64,000 nucleotides of DNA from Pseudeuparius sepicola (GCA_963920635.1 OY987298.1:35371787-35435786); one strand, 5' to 3'. Positions 33,564 through 45,063 are shown, counted from the stretch's first letter. The notes: a model not told the origin generated them from the letters alone. Translations and numbers: made by a program.

Positions 33564-33835
33564 ATGAGACTGATGAATAAAAGAAAATAATCCGTAAAAA
33601 TATGAAATAATATAGATTTGAATTGAGTAATAGTTATTTATGTACCTCGGCACTGAATTTCTTTTTATGACTCATGTGGTTTATTTGCCTCGGTCAGAGG
33701 CCTCGGCAACTAAATTCCACATGAATCATAAAAAGTCGAACTTCAGTGCCTTGGTACATAAATAACTATTACTCAATTCAAATCTATATTATTTCATATT
33801 TTTACGGATTATTTTCTCTTATTCGTCAGTCTCAT
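33564..33835. repeat. 272-bp near-perfect palindrome containing palindromic unit copy 2
   Basis: From atgagactgatgaataa (33564) to ttattcgtcagtctcat (33835). The inner 122 bp (33639-33760) is the same palindromic unit as at 8805, 56275 and 56430. The outer 75 bp on each side (for example taatatagatttgaattgag / ctcaattcaaatctatatta) are also exact or nearly exact inverses and are not part of the other copies. The flanking sequence has therefore also become palindromic, as expected from a hairpin-mediated break or template switch. Confidence 0.92.
33639..33760. repeat. 122-bp palindromic unit, copy 2
   Basis: tatgtacctcggcactgaa to cagtgccttggtacata, centre gcctcggtcagaggcctcgg. One or two bases differ from the other copies. 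It is the core of the 272-bp palindrome 33564-33835. Confidence 0.9.
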
Positions 33836-34197
33836 CTTCGGAATCATTTCCAGCTTCACACGACGCATCATCTATCGAATCACCTTCTGTAAAATGAAGT
33901 TTAGATTTGTTAAGTGAACCAAGCACATATAAAATAAAATATATCATAATAAAATTGCCTGGAATATCCATGATGAAATCACTGACAAAACACGGAAGTT
34001 GATCTCCCTCAAACCACTTGAAAACATATGAGTTGGATTGCTCCACGCAACCACATTCCAGTGGATTCAAGATTCAATATAGTATGGTCTTGCTGGGAAG
34101 CATTTCTCCAAATAATGGAAATGTAGTGAGCTCTTAAAAATTGCTGGTAAAATTCACTTTTGCATGGTGGTATCGAGCTCGCGTCAAAATTGAGCAC
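33819..34197 (-). pseudogene. Broken fragment of an unassigned dispersed coding element
   Basis: Two overlapping minus-strand frames seem to be one degraded sequence: LNFDASSIPPCKSEFYQQFL, RAHYISIIWRNASQQ in the frame 34197-34009, and QSNSYVFKWFEGDQLPCFVS, DFIMDIPGN then an acidic tail in the frame 34070-33819. The order P-P-C-K...Q-F-L-R-A-x-Y-x-x-x-I-W-x-N-A...W-F-x-G-D-Q-L-P resembles the C-terminal part of a protein I know only as a recurrent element-associated sequence in arthropod genomes; I cannot name it. At least one frameshift is present. The acidic end overlaps the 272-bp palindrome and is probably not original. Confidence 0.45.
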
Positions 34198-36212
34198 TTT
34201 TTTTTATTAAACTTCTAATTAATATCTGTGTTTAGCTTTGTAGCTACTGACTAAAAGTTGGAACCTGCAATCATCCACGTCCTTACAATTTTTAGTGTTA
34301 TCCATGTGGCAAGTAAATTTTTGAATAATGTTAAACAGCTCCTGTAACCGGTGTTAATCAGCCTCTGGGAATGATTCCGAAGATGAGTAAAAATTGTTAT
34401 CCATTACTGAATTTATAATTTGACTCAAACGAATAAAAACTATCAATAAAACCTTCCATTTTATTTTTATTATCTTAATTTTTATAATTATTTTAATATC
34501 AATATCAATAATATCCTTCCTTTCTTTTTTTATAATATATGCGTTTGTATCCAAATATTTTAGATGTACGAGTGAATACTGTTTGACTTTGTTTGCCGGG
34601 ATGTTACAACCGGAGAAAACGTCTGCGTGTTAAAACTAAGCTTGTAATACTATGATAAAAAATGTATATAAAAATCAGCTTTGGTAAAATACTTTTGAAA
34701 TTTTTATTTTTTCAAATTTTCAAAAACGTTTGCCATAAGGATTACAACCGGCCAAAGTGTCTGCCATTGCATTATTTTATAGTAATAATTAAATACTTTA
34801 AAATATCCAAACGGCAGCTTTGGTAAAATACTTTTGAAGTTGGTCGGATTTTTATACCTGTCTTACCTGAGTGACGCCATGGCTACCCGCTTTCGGCTTA
34901 GTGACTCTCCACGTCATGTATGCTAGGTATAGGAGGGTCACCGAGAAAAATTTCATCTTTGGTAAAAAACATACAGTCTGCCTTTCACTGGCTCTTAGAC
35001 TATAAAAAGCGTATAACAAAATTTTAAGAGCGAATGACAAAAAATAATGTTTGTCACACGTACCTAAATGAAGTTTTTCAGGACTCTTCTGCTATTCCGG
35101 ACCCGGCTAACACCTCTTCCGGAAACAGCAATGATTCATCCCGAAAAACTTCATTTTATGTGCTTGTAACAAAAATGACTATTTTAGTTTCAAGTTTTTA
35201 AAATGTTCAGAAATTTCATAAATATTAAAAATTGTCAAAAAACTAAGTCTATTATTAGAGCATTCAAATTTGGCAAACTTACGTAAAATTAAAAAATAAA
35301 CAACTTTTTCAAGTAAAACTTTTTGATATTTTCACAAACAAACCCATTTTTGGATATATATTTTTAAATGTCATTTTTGACAGATAACGAAAGTCACATG
35401 ACCACGTTTGAGTGGGTCACTTTTCATCTCTTTTCAAGCAAAAGGTAAGCCCAAAATTAAATTTCAAAATAAAGCATTAATTAAAAATTTACCCCCTTTG
35501 GTGCGAACTTTTTGGAGGACACTGTATAACGCGTTTCGTTGGTGTTACGAATGGTCCTAGGGTTCATGCTGGCGCCCAAATTACCTACGGGATTAACATG
35601 CACCCTTCAGTATGGTGGCCAGATTACATGCCACATACAGATGTACGATGTACCTACCTGTTTTAGTTGGCGCCCAGATTACATCCGTCCGATTTTTCGA
35701 AAGTAAAATTATGTCAGGAATTTCTAATTTCTAAGTAAGCAGGTCTTATTTCTAAATGATCATATTTCAACTCGATTTTTTTGTCTTTTGCACCTCTTTG
35801 TTGACTTATCCTAGGCCATACTGTATATTTTCATTTTTTTTTAATCTATTCGTTTTATAATATTTAATTATTTTCAGAAGGTAGAATTCCGATAAATTCT
35901 TAAGTCTCCATTATTGCATTTACATACTGCATTAAGAAACCTAATATACATACTTTCTCATTTTATTAAGGAAAGTTTGTTAAGTCGGAATAAGTAAAAA
36001 CTTTTTAAAAACAAATTGGATATTGAGAATAAAGATACATTTAGGCAAATTTATTTATACCTAACGATTAAATATAAATATGTAAATTGATGTAAATTGA
36101 AATGGAAAAATATGTGAGGAAAGGAAATTTAAATTTTTAATCCATTAAATGACTTATTTATTGCTTCTTCCATTTTGTTAAATGCCTGATTGATTTAAAC
36201 TATATAGATATA
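34198..36212. other. Non-coding stretch with minor internal repeats
   Basis: agctttggtaaaatactttt occurs at 34678 and 34815. An imperfect inverted repeat (atgaagtttttc at 35068 and gaaaaacttcat at 35143) encloses two cttccggaa-like motifs. The segment 35560-35690 contains the repeated phrases tggcgccca-attac. No gene is supported. Confidence 0.4.
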
Positions 36213-37689
36213 AACTCCTGGACAAAATTAACGCAACATCATAAATGTGCCACTTATTTGATGCTATTTTTTTTTCTGAATTTATGATCCGATTTGAATG
36301 ATTTTTTTTGCATTGTAGGCTGGTTCCTTAACAATGTCATAGTTTTCGCTGTTTATGATAAAAAATTCATTTTCGATTTATACCGGGTGTACCAAAAATG
36401 AAAAATGAAAAATGAAAATTCGTGTCACCCTGTGGAGTATACTAGCAACCGAAACATATAGCAGTTGACATTAGACGGTAGGTCCATCTTTCTTCAACAT
36501 TTTCTTTTTTGGTTTACTTCATTATCTCTGTTATTAAAGGAGATACACTGTTTTATATCGTAACATGTTTTTATAGACTTTATTATTCAACACAGTCATT
36601 GTTGAATGTTTTCAAGTACGCTATGGAACTTTTCTGACATTTCAAGCTATGTGTCAACAGATGTTGTGTTTTAAAATTACAAAGGTCAAATAAAATTCGC
36701 CATACCGATAAAAAGTGTTCAGAAACTGCTTATTAAACGTTCGTTTCATATGCAGTTGCCCCACTATTCTGTCGTTTAAACCAGCCTCATTTAAACGTCT
36801 TCTGATTGTTTGAGACAATATTGTATGATGGCGAGCAGTTCTAAGCTCACTTTTTTGTCTAGTACTAGTGATATTCCTGTTTCTTAGAGCAGTTTGCCTA
36901 ATAAAACGCTCATCCCTTGGATCGGTACATCGGTTTCGCCCTTGGCCTGACCTTCGAGAGTAAGATCCTGTCTCGTTAAATCGTTCAACCATACGACTTA
37001 TAGTCGAACGATGTCTTCCTATCACATTAGCAACATGACACATCGAATAGCCTTCATCCACCAAAGTTAAATCTCTTACTGCTTCTTCTGCCGATAATTT
37101 TTTTGGTCGATTCATTTTTCAATTTTAAAATACTCGTCGGGCAACTGGGCATATGAAACGAACGTTTAATAAGCAGTTTCCGAACAGTTTTTATCGGTAT
37201 GGCGAATTTTATTTGACCTTTGTAACTTTAAAACAACATCTGTTGACACATCGCTTGAAATGTCAGAAAAGTTCCATAGCCTACTTGAAAACATTTTAAC
37301 AATGACTGTGTTGAATAATAAAGTCTATAAAAACATGTTACGATATAAAACAGTGTATCTCCTTTAATAACAGAGATAATGAAGTAAACCAAAAAAGAAA
37401 ATGTTGAAGAAAGATGGACCTACCGTCTAATGTCAACTGCTATATGTTTCGGTTGCTAGTATACTCCACAGGGTGATACGAATTTTCGGAAAAAACATAA
37501 CATTTTTGTTACACCCGGTATAAATCGAAAATGAACTTTTTATCATAAACAGCGAAAACTATGACATTGTCAAGGAACCAACCTACAATGCAAAAAAAAA
37601 ATCATTCAAATCGGATCATAATTTCAGAAAAAAGATAGCATCAAATAAGTGACAAATTTATTATGTTGCGTTAATTTTGTCCAGGAGTT
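36213..37689. mobile_element. Tc1/mariner-type element with about 0.55-kb inverted arms
   Basis: Ends aactcctggacaaaattaac (36213) and the exact inverse at 37689, flanked by TA at 36211-36212 and 37690-37691, the target duplication of the Tc1/mariner superfamily. The inverted arms run about 36213-36765 and 37140-37689 with only small differences (for example gaaacgaacgtttaataagc at 37156 against its inverse at 36726). Between them is a segment of about 370 bp encoding the N-terminal DNA-binding part of a Tc1-like transposase (minus strand). The catalytic domain is absent. Closely similar arms suggest recent formation or gene conversion. Confidence 0.92.
36654..37115 (-). pseudogene. Tc1-like transposase, paired helix-turn-helix region only
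   Basis: Starts at ATG 37113-37115: MNRPKKLSAEEAVRDLTLVD, EGYSMCHVANVIGRHRSTIS, RMVERFNETGSYSRRSGQGR, NRCTDPRDERFIRQTALRNR. This is the first HTH (about residues 8-50), the GRPR-like basic hinge (S-R-R-S-G-Q-G-R, about 54-61) and the second HTH (about 65-110) ending RRRLNEAGLNDR. From about residue 117 the frame enters the inverted arm and no longer resembles transposase. A normal Tc1 transposase has about 340 residues with a DDE core; that core is missing. The residual protein could still bind transposon ends, but nothing shows it is expressed. Confidence 0.85.
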
Positions 37690-37830
37690 TATTATCTGGA
37701 TAAAATAAAATCTTTCGACTAAAAAAATATGTTCTATTCTTTTGCAATCTTATAATTTTTTCTCCACAGTGGATAATACTTATATTATTATAGATATGCA
37801 ACGCGTATTACCTCTGCCTTCTTGTTGCAG

Positions 37831-38062
37831 GACTACAATGACGACATCCGACAAGAGCAGATGTGGGAAATGCAGGTGCTTTCAAGTCAGAAGAACAAAA
37901 ATAATGACTCGGAAACGTCAGGAGACGGGACTGGCGAGGATCGGCTGAGTGGTGGCGAAGGATCATCTGGAGACCCTGACGCGCACAGTCCTCCACCGCC
38001 AGATGGCGCCACAGCGGCAGCACTTGCAGCCGAACACCCCGCGCTCAGAGGTATTCAGCCAG
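37831..38062 (+). CDS. Internal exon of an unidentified host gene
   Basis: Preceded by a polypyrimidine tract and acceptor (cctctgccttcttgttgcag, ending 37830) and followed by a consensus donor (cagccag|gtaagt, intron from 38063). The exon is 232 bases and open in one frame: 77 codons plus one base, so it ends in phase 1. The translation begins DYNDDIRQEQMWEMQVLSSQ, then a polar acidic stretch (NDSETSGDGTGEDR), SGGEGSSGDPDAHSPPPPDG and an alanine-rich ATAAALAAEHPALRGIQP. Codon third positions are much richer in G/C than the surroundings, as for a conserved exon. The composition is like disordered linkers of developmental regulators, but I do not recognise the protein. No other exon of this gene was found in the window; large introns filled with transposons would explain that. 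Confidence 0.72.
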
Positions 38063-39317
38063 GTAAGTTTAGCAGCCAAGTTATTTCACCTCATTAACCA
38101 GATGTATCGTGAAGGTTCCACCTTTCAAATTACAGGGTGATATGTCAGTCCATAAACCATGTATGCTAAAATAGTAGGCCTTCCCTTACCTATGTAATTT
38201 TTAGACGCCCCTAAATGGGCGCCAGCCAAGCGGAAACAGTGACTTGTTATGTAGGAGAACTAGGTAATTGATATAAAAAGTGTTTCAAGAAACTAGCATA
38301 TTCTAATAAATTAAGACGGTTCCAACGGGATTTTCACAATTTATCTATGGGGTATAATCAAAAAGTTGCATTATAAAACAATTTTTAAAAAAAATACATT
38401 AAAATAGCAATATGTTATTGAGTACCTACACTGGAAGCTCAATGGGCTAGTCTGGTCATATAGAAAACTGCATGCAGGCGGATAATAGAAGTTTAGTAGA
38501 CTCCCCTGGCATATTTCATTTTTGCCAGTTGCTCTTAGTGTTTAAATAAAAAATAATCCAAAATTTTAAGGTATTGCTCCTTTTGGCTCTCAAAAGATTG
38601 CGCTAGATACAATCAATATGCTGAAAGTCCTCTGTAGCTAAGTTCACACAATCTTCCTTGTTATTATTTGTGAATTGCCGATTTTTTACAAGTTCTGCAT
38701 CTTATTTTTTTACCAAAACTAGCATCCCAAATTTAAAAAGTGGAAAAGCATTTTAAAAACCAAGAATTTGCCGAGGAAGAATGATACCTAGTATCATGGC
38801 AAATGTCTATATTTACATAACTTAAGCACGAACATTTACTAGCTAATCTAATATTAAAAATATATCAATTTACCCACCCTTGTACTTTCACTGCTCTATT
38901 TTCTGGTGAAAATACATCTAAATTGTTTATATAATATCAGTGTGACAGTCACCACAATGGGAGGATTGTTGGAATAAGCTTTTTCAAAACTCCATACTTT
39001 CTGCAGCTTATTATTAAACTCCAAAAGGCCATTTTCACAAGCACTAAAAGGAAAATAACGTTGACTGACGTATTAATAAGACTTCTCACAGCTATTCTGA
39101 AAAGTAGATGGCGCCTATGGCCAACAATGTATTTTGCATTGTATTTTCTCTCCGGGAAGCGCATGGTGAGCCAGAGAACTGTCAAACATGACAGCCGTGA
39201 GCAGTCTTTATTAATACGTCGGTCAATATGTTTTCAAATGAACAAAATATGTATAGGTATGGAAATACTGTGGGATTTAAGTGCTTACATTATTTATTTA
39301 TAAAAGGTAATAATGGG
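38063..39317. other. Probable intron or intergenic DNA, nothing recognised
   Basis: Starts with the donor gtaagt of the exon at 37831-38062. AT-rich, without further splice-flanked open segments that can be defended. Confidence 0.4.
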
Positions 39318-39388
39318 TATAGTAAGGGCAGAATGTATAGGCGAAGTCGGCAATAAATCATCAAAGAGAGAGCGCTATATCTATTGGG

Positions 39389-39808
39389 GCCGCGGTGGCG
39401 TCGCTCGTACCGGCGCTGACTTTTTAGACTGCATGTTTTTCTGCCTTCGATCGACCTTGGTTCAAGGCAGGCACATGCATATATGTCTTTAAAGAAAAAC
39501 ACCGCTATGGCCAAGAGCACTGGACAAATGTGTGTTCACGGTATTACTCCTAAATAGCTTTACCCGCGTGATTCACTAATTGTCCTACACTCACTGGGAT
39601 TACTACGGTTTTCTAGGGTTTTCCGTACTACCTGAGCGAATGCTATCCTAGTTCTATCGAGAAAAAAGTCGGCCCTAGCTGCAAATGGCAACGAAGACAA
39701 AATAATAGTAATTGTCCCCCTCCCCCGCAGAAGCTGTGGTTCTTCTGGGGTACTCCTAGTTTGGAGTATTGTGAGGGTGAGAATTATTATTATTATATTA
39801 TTATTATT
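39389..39808 (+). repeat. SINE copy D, the most complete copy
   Basis: From ggggccgcggtggcgtcgct through ccttggttcaaggcaggcac, ccgctatggccaagagcact, cactcactgggattactacg, gtcggccctagctgcaaatg, aattgtccccctcccccgca, ctagtttggagtattgtgag to an (ATT)n tail. About 420 bp. It serves as reference for copies A and B and for the 3' part of C. The 5' part has a degenerate B box (ccttggttcaag). Confidence 0.88.
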
Positions 39809-40376
39809 GCTTTACTTGCACTCGCACAATTACACTCATGTCTCCTCCTCCAATTTGTATTCGACGTTCGTCTTAAAGTTCGCTAAGCACCTTTCATGAA
39901 AGGAAGAGAGATAGAAAACCTAGTACTTGTCTTGTATTAATAATTGATTGTTTAAGGCAGGCAGGGTCGGCCTAGAATAAATTATTGCTTTACTACCTGA
40001 TGTGAACGGACGGATTAAAAATTTGTACATAGGTACCTGTTGTATTTTCATTTGTAATTTTTGAAGATTAATTCGGTAATTTAGACTGGCAATTAAAAGA
40101 TAATGATCCTGAAATTCAAAGTAGGCCTCAGGTATTTAAATAATTATTGTAATGGTTAGGCAAAAAAATATATATTTATATTTTTAGTTACAAATTAAAT
40201 ATCAACATAAAATAAACTTTACATAGTCAGAAGTCAGTATATACATAATAAATAAATAATAATAATATACATTTAATTCGTTATGAATTTTAGTCAGAAT
40301 ATAAAATACTATCATCCGAATATGAATCGTCATTTAAATTAATAATAATTGGGTCTATGTCAACGTCCAATATCTT

Positions 40377-40873
40377 TTATTTTCCCCAATAATCCTTAAT
40401 AACGTTCTCGGTGTGTTTTATACAACTGGACCAGTTTTCTTTAGTGACTTCCTGGAGAGCTTCTTTCCAAATAGACATTACCGTGTTATCATCATGCATT
40501 GCCTCAGATACAATTTTCTTATTAAAACAAGTTTTGCATTGGGCCCATATCAATTCTATTGCATTAAATATACAATGATATGGGGGAAGCCTCAACACTT
40601 GATGTCCCATTTTATTAATTATATTGTCAGGCGCATAAGGCAACTTGAATTTTATAATTTTTAACGATCTGGAGCAACTCACATTTAAGGGAATTTTCAG
40701 GAATGCCTTCTTGCCTAATTCGTGAAATGGTCCTTGTACTAATATGTAACGCCTCCGATGCACATTGAAGTACCGATAAATTTTTACGTGTGTTCTCTTT
40801 TTTTTTCTTGGAAATATTTCACCATATTTAATATTAATTTTCTACTTTGGGCACTGAAAACTTCACGCTGCAT
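40377..40873 (-). pseudogene. DDE-superfamily transposase, internally deleted and frameshifted
   Basis: From ATG 40871-40873 the minus strand reads MQREVFSAQSRKLILNMVKY, FQEKKREHT then a stop; in a shifted frame NLSVLQCASEALHISTRTIS, RIRQEGIPENS completes an N-terminal helix-turn-helix. The middle, including the first two catalytic aspartates, is missing. The C-terminus follows in yet another frame: PDNIINKMGHQVLRLPPYHC, IFNAIELIWAQCKTCFNK, IWKEALQEVTKENWSSCIKH, TENVIKDYW, stop at about 40377. L-P-P-Y-H-C-x-x-N-x-I-E-L-I-W is the typical block with the third catalytic residue (E) of insect IS630/Tc1-like transposases. At least two frame changes make it non-functional. Confidence 0.8.
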
Positions 40874-41135
40874 TGTTATTACAGGAAGTCTATCACCAAA
40901 ATAAACCAAATATTTAATTACATACTTCCCTGTTTTATAAGCCTACTCCCATTTGAAAACATTATCTTTATTAACATAATGTATCAGACAAGGACAGAGC
41001 AATAAAAAGTTGGTCTTGCCGTTCTTTAAGCTGAACCCCTCGCTCCAAAACATAAGGGAGAGCAGGTAGGAAAATCATAGCCCATCTCTCTTGATTTTAT
41101 GGCCGACTTCGCCTTTACATTCTGCCCTAACTATA

Positions 41136-42506
41136 CCTAGGTACCTACCCTCTAGGCCTTGGTATGTAACAACAGGGACACTTGAAGAAAGCAGTTTTAT
41201 TTTTACAATCCAGTCTCATCCAGCCGTTAGCAGGTAATCATACTTTAAGCTGCCATGCTGTCATACTGTCAGCCCACAAATCACTAACCAATTAGGTACC
41301 CTGAAGTTGCCGCACGCGGTTTTAAGACAGACACATGGATAGGTATATTATGATGTCAGTAAAGAAGATTACCACTACCTTAAATATATTAAGCTATTTT
41401 CAAATTTCTAAGATTGTGGATATTTATCTTGGACAAGGGGCCTTTTAGGGAACTAGATGACTGTAGTTCACCATTTCAAACATCAAATTAATTTTTAAAA
41501 TTTAATCGTACTAGCCCATTAAGTGAAACCAGGGCCCAAAAACTGAAGTCTATGACCTGGAATACGAACTGTTTCCTTGGCGCCAGTTAGAAAACCTGAT
41601 TTGCCGGGCACAAAATTATTTTGACAATAAATTTTAAAATTTTCAAAAATAATTATTAATATATATACAAAAAATATTGAGACCTATCGTCAAGATTATC
41701 ATAAACTAATACATTTATATCCTTACAAATCCATATTTTCCTGAATTTCCTCCATAGTGCAGGTTATATTTCTGTAATGTGTAAAGCGAACTTTGTTCGG
41801 CACATGAAAAACAGATCAATATAAAAGTGGTGTCGGTTAGGGTGGACAAAATTTTACATTTTCTTCTTATAAATCAACTAAACTACTGATTCAAACCAAA
41901 ATGATATTAACAACAATTTATTCCTCTCACATTAAATTTAACTGGGTTTCCTTTTTGAAGAACCCCACTTGGCTAATATTGTAAACACATTGCGCTTGCT
42001 AGAGAGAAATTCTAGGGCAGCTACAAAGCACAATAGTCCCCGCCTTATTGTCGTTGCCACTTATTGCCCTATTTTAATGCCAGACGCTGAAGGCTGCAGA
42101 CTCTAACTAAAGGTAGGTAATGTCGAGTCTCCAAAAGTTCTTTAACATAATGTATTTTATCCTTGAAATTTAAAGCATATTACCTAGATTTGTGCCAACC
42201 TAAACTAACTTTTCGGTATATTGTACCTATACATCCAGAAAATTTGTAATGAAACAAAGAATATAATATTGTTTTTTACTACTAACCTGAGAAATCACCA
42301 TTATTTACCTCATTCCTGTAATAAGAAGTAATATTTCTCTACCTAGGTAAATAATGATAATAAAAAATGCCTAGGTAAATAATGAAAAATTTTCTGTGAC
42401 ATTTAAAAATTAGTGTCATTTTATCAGCGTGACAACTGAACTCCCAGGCTACTTGATATTTTGAAGTATTTGAAAAAAGCGAGAAATGACTAAAATGTGG
42501 CAATAT
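41136..42506. other. Non-coding stretch, nothing recognised
   Basis: AT-rich DNA. A short motif ctaggtaaataatg is repeated at 42343 and 42371, near the MITE-like repeats that follow. Confidence 0.4.
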
Positions 42507-42650
42507 TTCAATGTTAGTAGTAAAAAAAAATCTATATACACTTCGGTTGAGAAGGCCATTATTTACCTCGCATATTATATCCTGAGGCGCGTAAATAATC
42601 GCTCACTTCTCAACCTAGGTGTATAATATACTATTTTCTACTCCTATGCT
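42507..42650. repeat. Small inverted-repeat element (MITE-like)
   Basis: Left arm agtagtaaaaa...ctatatacacttcggttgag and right arm ctcaacctaggtgtataata...ctattttctact are inverse, meeting around cctcgcatattatatcctga. About 140 bp with no coding content. The neighbouring inverted repeat 42815-42965 has similar outer bases (tattatac, agtag), so they may be one family. Confidence 0.6.
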
Positions 42651-42814
42651 AATAACATACCTATTAAGTGACGGTTTAAAACGCAATTATCACGGGTGCC
42701 TTGTTAGCGCCGGATCCGCTTTACCATAGCAACTAACCAACATACTAATTGTTGCCTGTCAGATGATCAGAAGTATAGTTTATCTATTATAATGGTTTTT
42801 CTTTCGTCGAAGAA

Positions 42815-42965
42815 AAAATATAATACAAAACTAGAGTTGTAAGCTTATTACATACTCGTGGAATTACAGCACTCGCCGCTGCGCGGCTCGTGCGCAACTT
42901 TTCCACTCATACGTAATAAGCTGTTTACAACTCTCGCTATGTAATATACTATTTCACAATAGTAG
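42815..42965. repeat. Small inverted-repeat element (MITE-like), GC-rich centre
   Basis: Left arm aatataatacaaaactagag / right arm ctctcgctatgtaatatact, with gagttgtaa-gcttattac and the inverse gtaataagctgtttacaact inside. The centre cactcgccgctgcgcggctcgtgcgc is strikingly GC-rich. About 150 bp. Confidence 0.65.
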
Positions 42966-44450
42966 TAAGGTATTTATCTGGCACAAATTTGTCAACATTG
43001 ATTGTATGGTGTTTTCCTTAGCTATAAATTTTAGAAAACGACGTGGTGTCTCGAAATTAGCCTGCCATAATTTACCAGCGCATTCTGCGACCCAAAAAAA
43101 TGAAAAAAAGTCCTATAAACAAATGCCCCCTGAGGGATCTATTATAGCTCCCATAGCCAAATGGACACTTTCGCAAACGGTTTTTTCTAAATATTTCCAG
43201 AACGAACAAACATAATATTCTGAAATTTGTGATATACCAATACCTATCTGTGAGATTTGGCATTTACCGAGTTAGAGATAGTTTGATATTCTTCATCGTG
43301 GGCGTCCCAAATTGAGGGGTCATGGGGATAAAAATACCCCAAATTTTTTGTGAGTGCTCTTTTCCCAGATTTCATGCGAAATTATGAAATTTCAGAGTAT
43401 TCTACGAAAAAAAGGTGCTCTTCAATTTTGCTAGCATGCACCGTTTTTTTGCGTTAATTATTTGCGAATTCTGTCTTTTAGCTTTTATGATGAGTTATTG
43501 TGGATTGTTAGCTGACCGGTGACTGCAATTTTGACTCGAAACTAGCCTATTTCTGGTAAAGGTTGCTTCGTCAAAATTTCATTTAAAAAATTACGGTTTT
43601 TTAGATATTCTCCCAGTAGTCAATAGCAGAACTCTAACTTTCTTCTTTATCCGCCAGTTTCAATGTATGCAAAACTTTTATTTTGTGGGGATATTAAGGT
43701 CCAAAATAGCAGTTCTAATACTAGTTGGGGGTTGTCGTTTCATTGAAAATTTTATTTACACGTGTCACAGCATTTCGACTTACTGAATAATACTGGTCTG
43801 TCGTCTGATATTAAATTATCTCAATTTCATTGTTTTCTCTTAAATTTAAATTTTAAATAATTAATAATAATTAAAAAAGAACAAACTCTAATGTCGGTTT
43901 GGACTTTAATTTATCAGGTTTAACAATCAGTTTTCATGGATGACTATATTTTTCAGGAAATTTTTCTTCAAAATCGTTATTAATTGAAATTTTTTGGCTA
44001 AATTGGGTACACGCCCCTAGAATTTGGTACACGCCAATTTTGAGAATGCTGAACCTAGTAGCGTGCATAGATTTTTTATAAAAAATCCCTAATAATATGA
44101 TTTATTAAAATGTTGCTCCTAGAAGCTGGCACAGTAAGCTTTGGATTTTTTTAGGAAAGAGGTCGTTTTTGCTCAAAAAATGCAGTTTATCAAGCTCTAC
44201 AATTTTTAAAACATCCGGGTAAAATCCTTGGGGTAATAAACTTTTTACAGGGTGACAAATGTGTTACACTTTCTGGCCAAATATCATAATAATTACTCGA
44301 TTATGATCTTTGTACTATTTTTATTATCAATTCGAAACATGTCTCGGCAACTCCACACCACATAGTTTGCAAAATATAAAAAATAACTATTCATTTCTTT
44401 TAGAAGATGTACGGCCATATTATACTTTATACTTAGCTTCTAATGTATGC
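42966..44450. other. Non-coding stretch, nothing recognised
   Basis: AT-rich DNA with short frames on both strands and no domain signature. Several phrases (gattttttta, acaccccaaattttttgtg) suggest old repeats, but no boundaries are visible. Confidence 0.4.
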
Positions 44451-44920
44451 CCCAATGCAGTGGCGTCGCGTCGGGGGGGGGGGGGCAGGGAGGGCACCGC
44501 CCCCCCCCCCAGATTTTTTTAGGTGGGAATTTTATATTACTATCTAATGCACAGAAAATAATACGCGTATCGTATATTTTCTGTGACCTAAGGTAAAAAG
44601 AAAATAATTCACAGCAATCTATTAATTAATTACATGATCGGTGATGTTGCCTAGTTTTGGCCTGGGCTTGAACAGTAGAAAACGATAAAGTTAGTGACAT
44701 CACACTAAATTCATTATGACGACCGCCTGAAGATGGCGGTTTACCTATTTCTGCACAACCTACTTGACATGGGTATGAAATGAAAGGGTTTGACGAGTGC
44801 AAAATAATAAGGTAAGTGACGTCATACTAAATCCAACATAGGGGATGCTCCAAAATGGCGGACACCCTCCTGATATGGGCATCAAATAGGTACTAAAAAG
44901 CACAAAATAAAATAAAAGGT

Positions 44921-45063
44921 AAAAAATCTTTTTAAAAACAAGCTTTTATTTAAAACATGTACTAAAACGAATAAAACAATTTAAAATAAGTCTATGTTTT
45001 CGTTGAGATAATTCAATGCCAAATTGCCACAAGTTTTTGTAAATCAAAATGCTTGTCGCGCGA
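44921..45063. repeat. Left inverted arm flanking the Penelope-like fragment
   Basis: Inverse of 46221-46376. Shared: aaaaaatctt, ttttaaaaacaagctttta, catgtactaaaacgaataaa (catgtactaaaatgaataaa in the partner), aaataagtctatgttttcgt, gccaaattgc-acaagtttt, and gcttgtcgcgc at the inner end. Several indels separate the arms. Penelope-like elements often carry such pseudo-LTRs, also in inverted orientation. Confidence 0.8.

Larger units (their letters stand above)
39320..41133. mobile_element. TA-flanked DNA transposon with a dead DDE transposase; hosts a SINE
   Basis: Inverted ends of about 38 bp: tagtaagggcagaatgtata (39320) and, in reverse complement, tagttagggcagaatgtaaa (41133), both continuing ggcgaagtcggc. 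TA occurs at 39318-39319 and 41134-41135. A minus-strand transposase pseudogene lies at 40377-40873. SINE copy D (39389-39808) is inserted close to the left end, so the element without it was about 1.4 kb. Superfamily: Tc1/mariner-like by target site and by the catalytic region. Confidence 0.8.

Noticed and set aside
33560..33590. Hammerhead ribozyme at the repeated ctgatga motifs
   Set aside because: Two ctgatga boxes occur, but no proper stem II followed directly by GAAA and no stem I partner; the sequence is explained by the flanking palindrome.
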